DNA from: Fischerella thermalis PCC 7521
GTDB lineage: Bacteria; Cyanobacteriota; Cyanobacteriia; Cyanobacteriales; Nostocaceae
Direction: 5' to 3'
Length of the DNA stretch: 64,000 nucleotides
NCBI RefSeq assembly: GCF_000317225.1
Contig: NZ_AJLL01000022.1
Span: forward strand, 1 to 64,000
The notes beneath the pieces were generated by a model. The model was not told where the DNA came from and did no database searches. It saw only the letters and a list, made by a program, of their open reading frames with translations. Positions 62,980 through 64,000 of this stretch are shown here, piece after piece; positions within the stretch are counted from its first letter, which is position 1, and each line of letters opens with the position of its first letter. The translations under genes were made by a program, and so were the position numbers.

Positions 62980-63049
62980 AAACTAGAACAACACCCAAAT
63001 CTGTGTTGACCAGAGCGAGGTTCTTGGCAACTTTGCAAACCACGCTAAC

Positions 63050-64000
63050 TTAAAAACGCCCAGGATCGTCATCCAGTGCTAACAAGAAGTTAATCAAATC
63101 TGTTTGCTTCTCACGACCCACATAGAATTCATGACCAGTACCATCGAGATTACTCCTCACCAAAGCAGGGTTAGCTTTGTTGGCTGCTATAACTTGAGTG
63201 CGAAGTTCCTCATCTAGCAAAGCGCGCAAGCTACTAGCAGGATCGGCGGGTATGCTTTGACTGAGAGTACCAGTCAATCCCAAGCCTGTGGGGTCAACTA
63301 TATTAAAGCTGCCATCTGAGTTAACTTGCAAACTTCCAGCCCTGACCGCTGCGCCACCATCGTGCAAATATGGCGCGCTGAAGTAAAGACCACGTAAGGA
63401 AGTAGTTTTATAACCTCCCTCTGGCAATATGCCTGTGGGTAAAGTTGTCGAGTCAACAGAAATGCCTTCTGTTGGTACATCCAGGACTGTAGCATCAGCA
63501 GGTACAGGAACAGGTGTATCGAGGCTATATATTTTTGGTGGCACTAACAAATCATTATCATCTGGGTTGTTTGTGTCGGGACTGAAAACCAAACCGTTGT
63601 ATGTAAACAAAGTGGGTTGTAAGTCTGGATAAGTACCCGTACCAGGTGCAGGGATTTGATCTTCTAACTCTGCTTGGATCACATCTGGTGCAACTTGCCG
63701 TAACCACTCTGAAGGTTTCACTGGTTGTCCTGGTGGTAAACGCAGGCGTGGATCGGCAGCATTCTGGAGAAATGTACCAATGTAGACTTCTGAGTCAATG
63801 CCAAGAGTTTTTTGACTTAGTTGGGCAGCTGCTAACAGGTTAATCTCTGAAGAGTGGACTGCATTGTTCACAGCGCTGAGTCCAGCAAAGGGGCCAACAG
63901 CAAACTGTCCATCAGCTAAATAAGGATGTGTCTGAAAAGTGAAGATACTGGGAATTTGAGTAGTATTGTCGATGCCATCTGGGGAACTCTCGAAGTGACC
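63050..64000 (-). CDS. Di-heme cytochrome c / cytochrome c peroxidase-like protein (3' part)
   Basis: The frame is open to the window edge at 64000, so the N-terminus with the heme-binding motifs lies outside. The visible 316 residues end with the cytochrome c peroxidase/RoxA-like C-terminal pattern: TTSLRGLYFSAPYLHDGGA, then SLRALLDEEL, GTGHEFYVG and DLINFLLALDDDPGRF. No CxxCH motif is in the visible part. Proteins of this class sit in the periplasm and use two c-type hemes. The substrate (peroxide, or an organic compound as in RoxA) cannot be told from this portion. Confidence 0.7.
   Translation of the reverse strand, partial: GHFESSPDGIDNTTQIPSIFTFQTHPYLADGQFAVGPFAGLSAVNNAVHSSEINLLAAAQLSQKTLGIDSEVYIGTFLQNAADPRLRLPPGQPVKPSEWLRQVAPDVIQAELEDQIPAPGTGTYPDLQPTLFTYNGLVFSPDTNNPDDNDLLVPPKIYSLDTPVPVPADATVLDVPTEGISVDSTTLPTGILPEGGYKTTSLRGLYFSAPYLHDGGAAVRAGSLQVNSDGSFNIVDPTGLGLTGTLSQSIPADPASSLRALLDEELRTQVIAANKANPALVRSNLDGTGHEFYVGREKQTDLINFLLALDDDPGRF

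Overview
This window is cyanobacterial chromosome. It carries photosystem I psaC, two IsiA/CP43'-type chlorophyll-binding antenna genes, the NDH-1 subunit gene ndhS, several cyanobacteria-restricted families (DUF4079, DUF2232, DUF3386, HAS-barrel) and many copies of the HIP1 palindrome GCGATCGC. The dense short tandem repeats between genes, the giant PAS/GAF kinase and the decayed insertion sequences suggest a filamentous, Nostocales-like genome; the lineage is inference and I do not name a species.

Layout. 1-9.5 kb: glyQ, a DUF4079 membrane protein, ComEC, tRNA-Ser(CGA), a patch of small or broken genes, a U32 peptidase and a TPR protein. 9.8-15.3 kb: a secreted protein, a lone solute-binding lipoprotein, a CobT-like gene, DUF2232 and a SyCRP1-like regulator. 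15.6-28.3 kb: a 1405-residue protein with a C-terminal actin/Hsp70-type ATPase fold, a lone sugar-type ABC permease, SRPBCC, Mrp, RodA, NdhS, a HAS-barrel protein and a CPA2 antiporter with stress-protein domains. 29-35 kb: UDP-xylose synthase and UDP-glucose dehydrogenase, a ribbon-helix-helix/TOBE regulator, psaC and glmS. 35.5-38.4 kb: a gene graveyard (ABC ATPase remnant, IS1-like fragment, dehydrogenase fragment, MITE) around an intact ABC exporter. 38.7-43.8 kb: the antenna region, DUF3386 and a GAF-LuxR regulator. 44-47.5 kb: a duplicated alkaline-phosphatase-like protein with an RTX C-terminus. 48-60.2 kb: an HTH-AAA protein, then a phosphorelay cluster (797-aa multi-receiver regulator, 2072-aa kinase, two single receivers). 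60.2-64 kb: a long intergenic stretch with a candidate structured RNA, a DUF1269 protein and the 3' part of a di-heme cytochrome gene.

Genes that work together. The dehydrogenase at 30 kb makes UDP-glucuronate, which the decarboxylase at 29 kb converts to UDP-xylose. GlmS nearby feeds UDP-GlcNAc synthesis, so the 29-35 kb stretch is rich in envelope-precursor genes. The four signalling genes at 50.5-60.2 kb run in one direction, and two overlap by 4 bp; they look like a single phosphorelay. The antenna genes fit iron or light stress.

Most notable unexplained signals: (1) a promoter-like TTGACG-N17-TAGGAT followed by four hairpins at 60865-61040, a candidate small RNA; (2) five TTGGTA/TACCAA hexamers directly upstream of the RHH-TOBE gene, a likely autoregulatory operator array; (3) an IS1-like MITE at 47952-48177 with an exact 8-bp target duplication and an expanded tandem core; (4) related G/A- and C/T-rich low-complexity tracts carried in frame inside three unrelated enzymes; (5) a second repeat family with imperfect terminal inverted repeats at 42049 and 60494. 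No CRISPR array, prophage or complete insertion sequence was seen.
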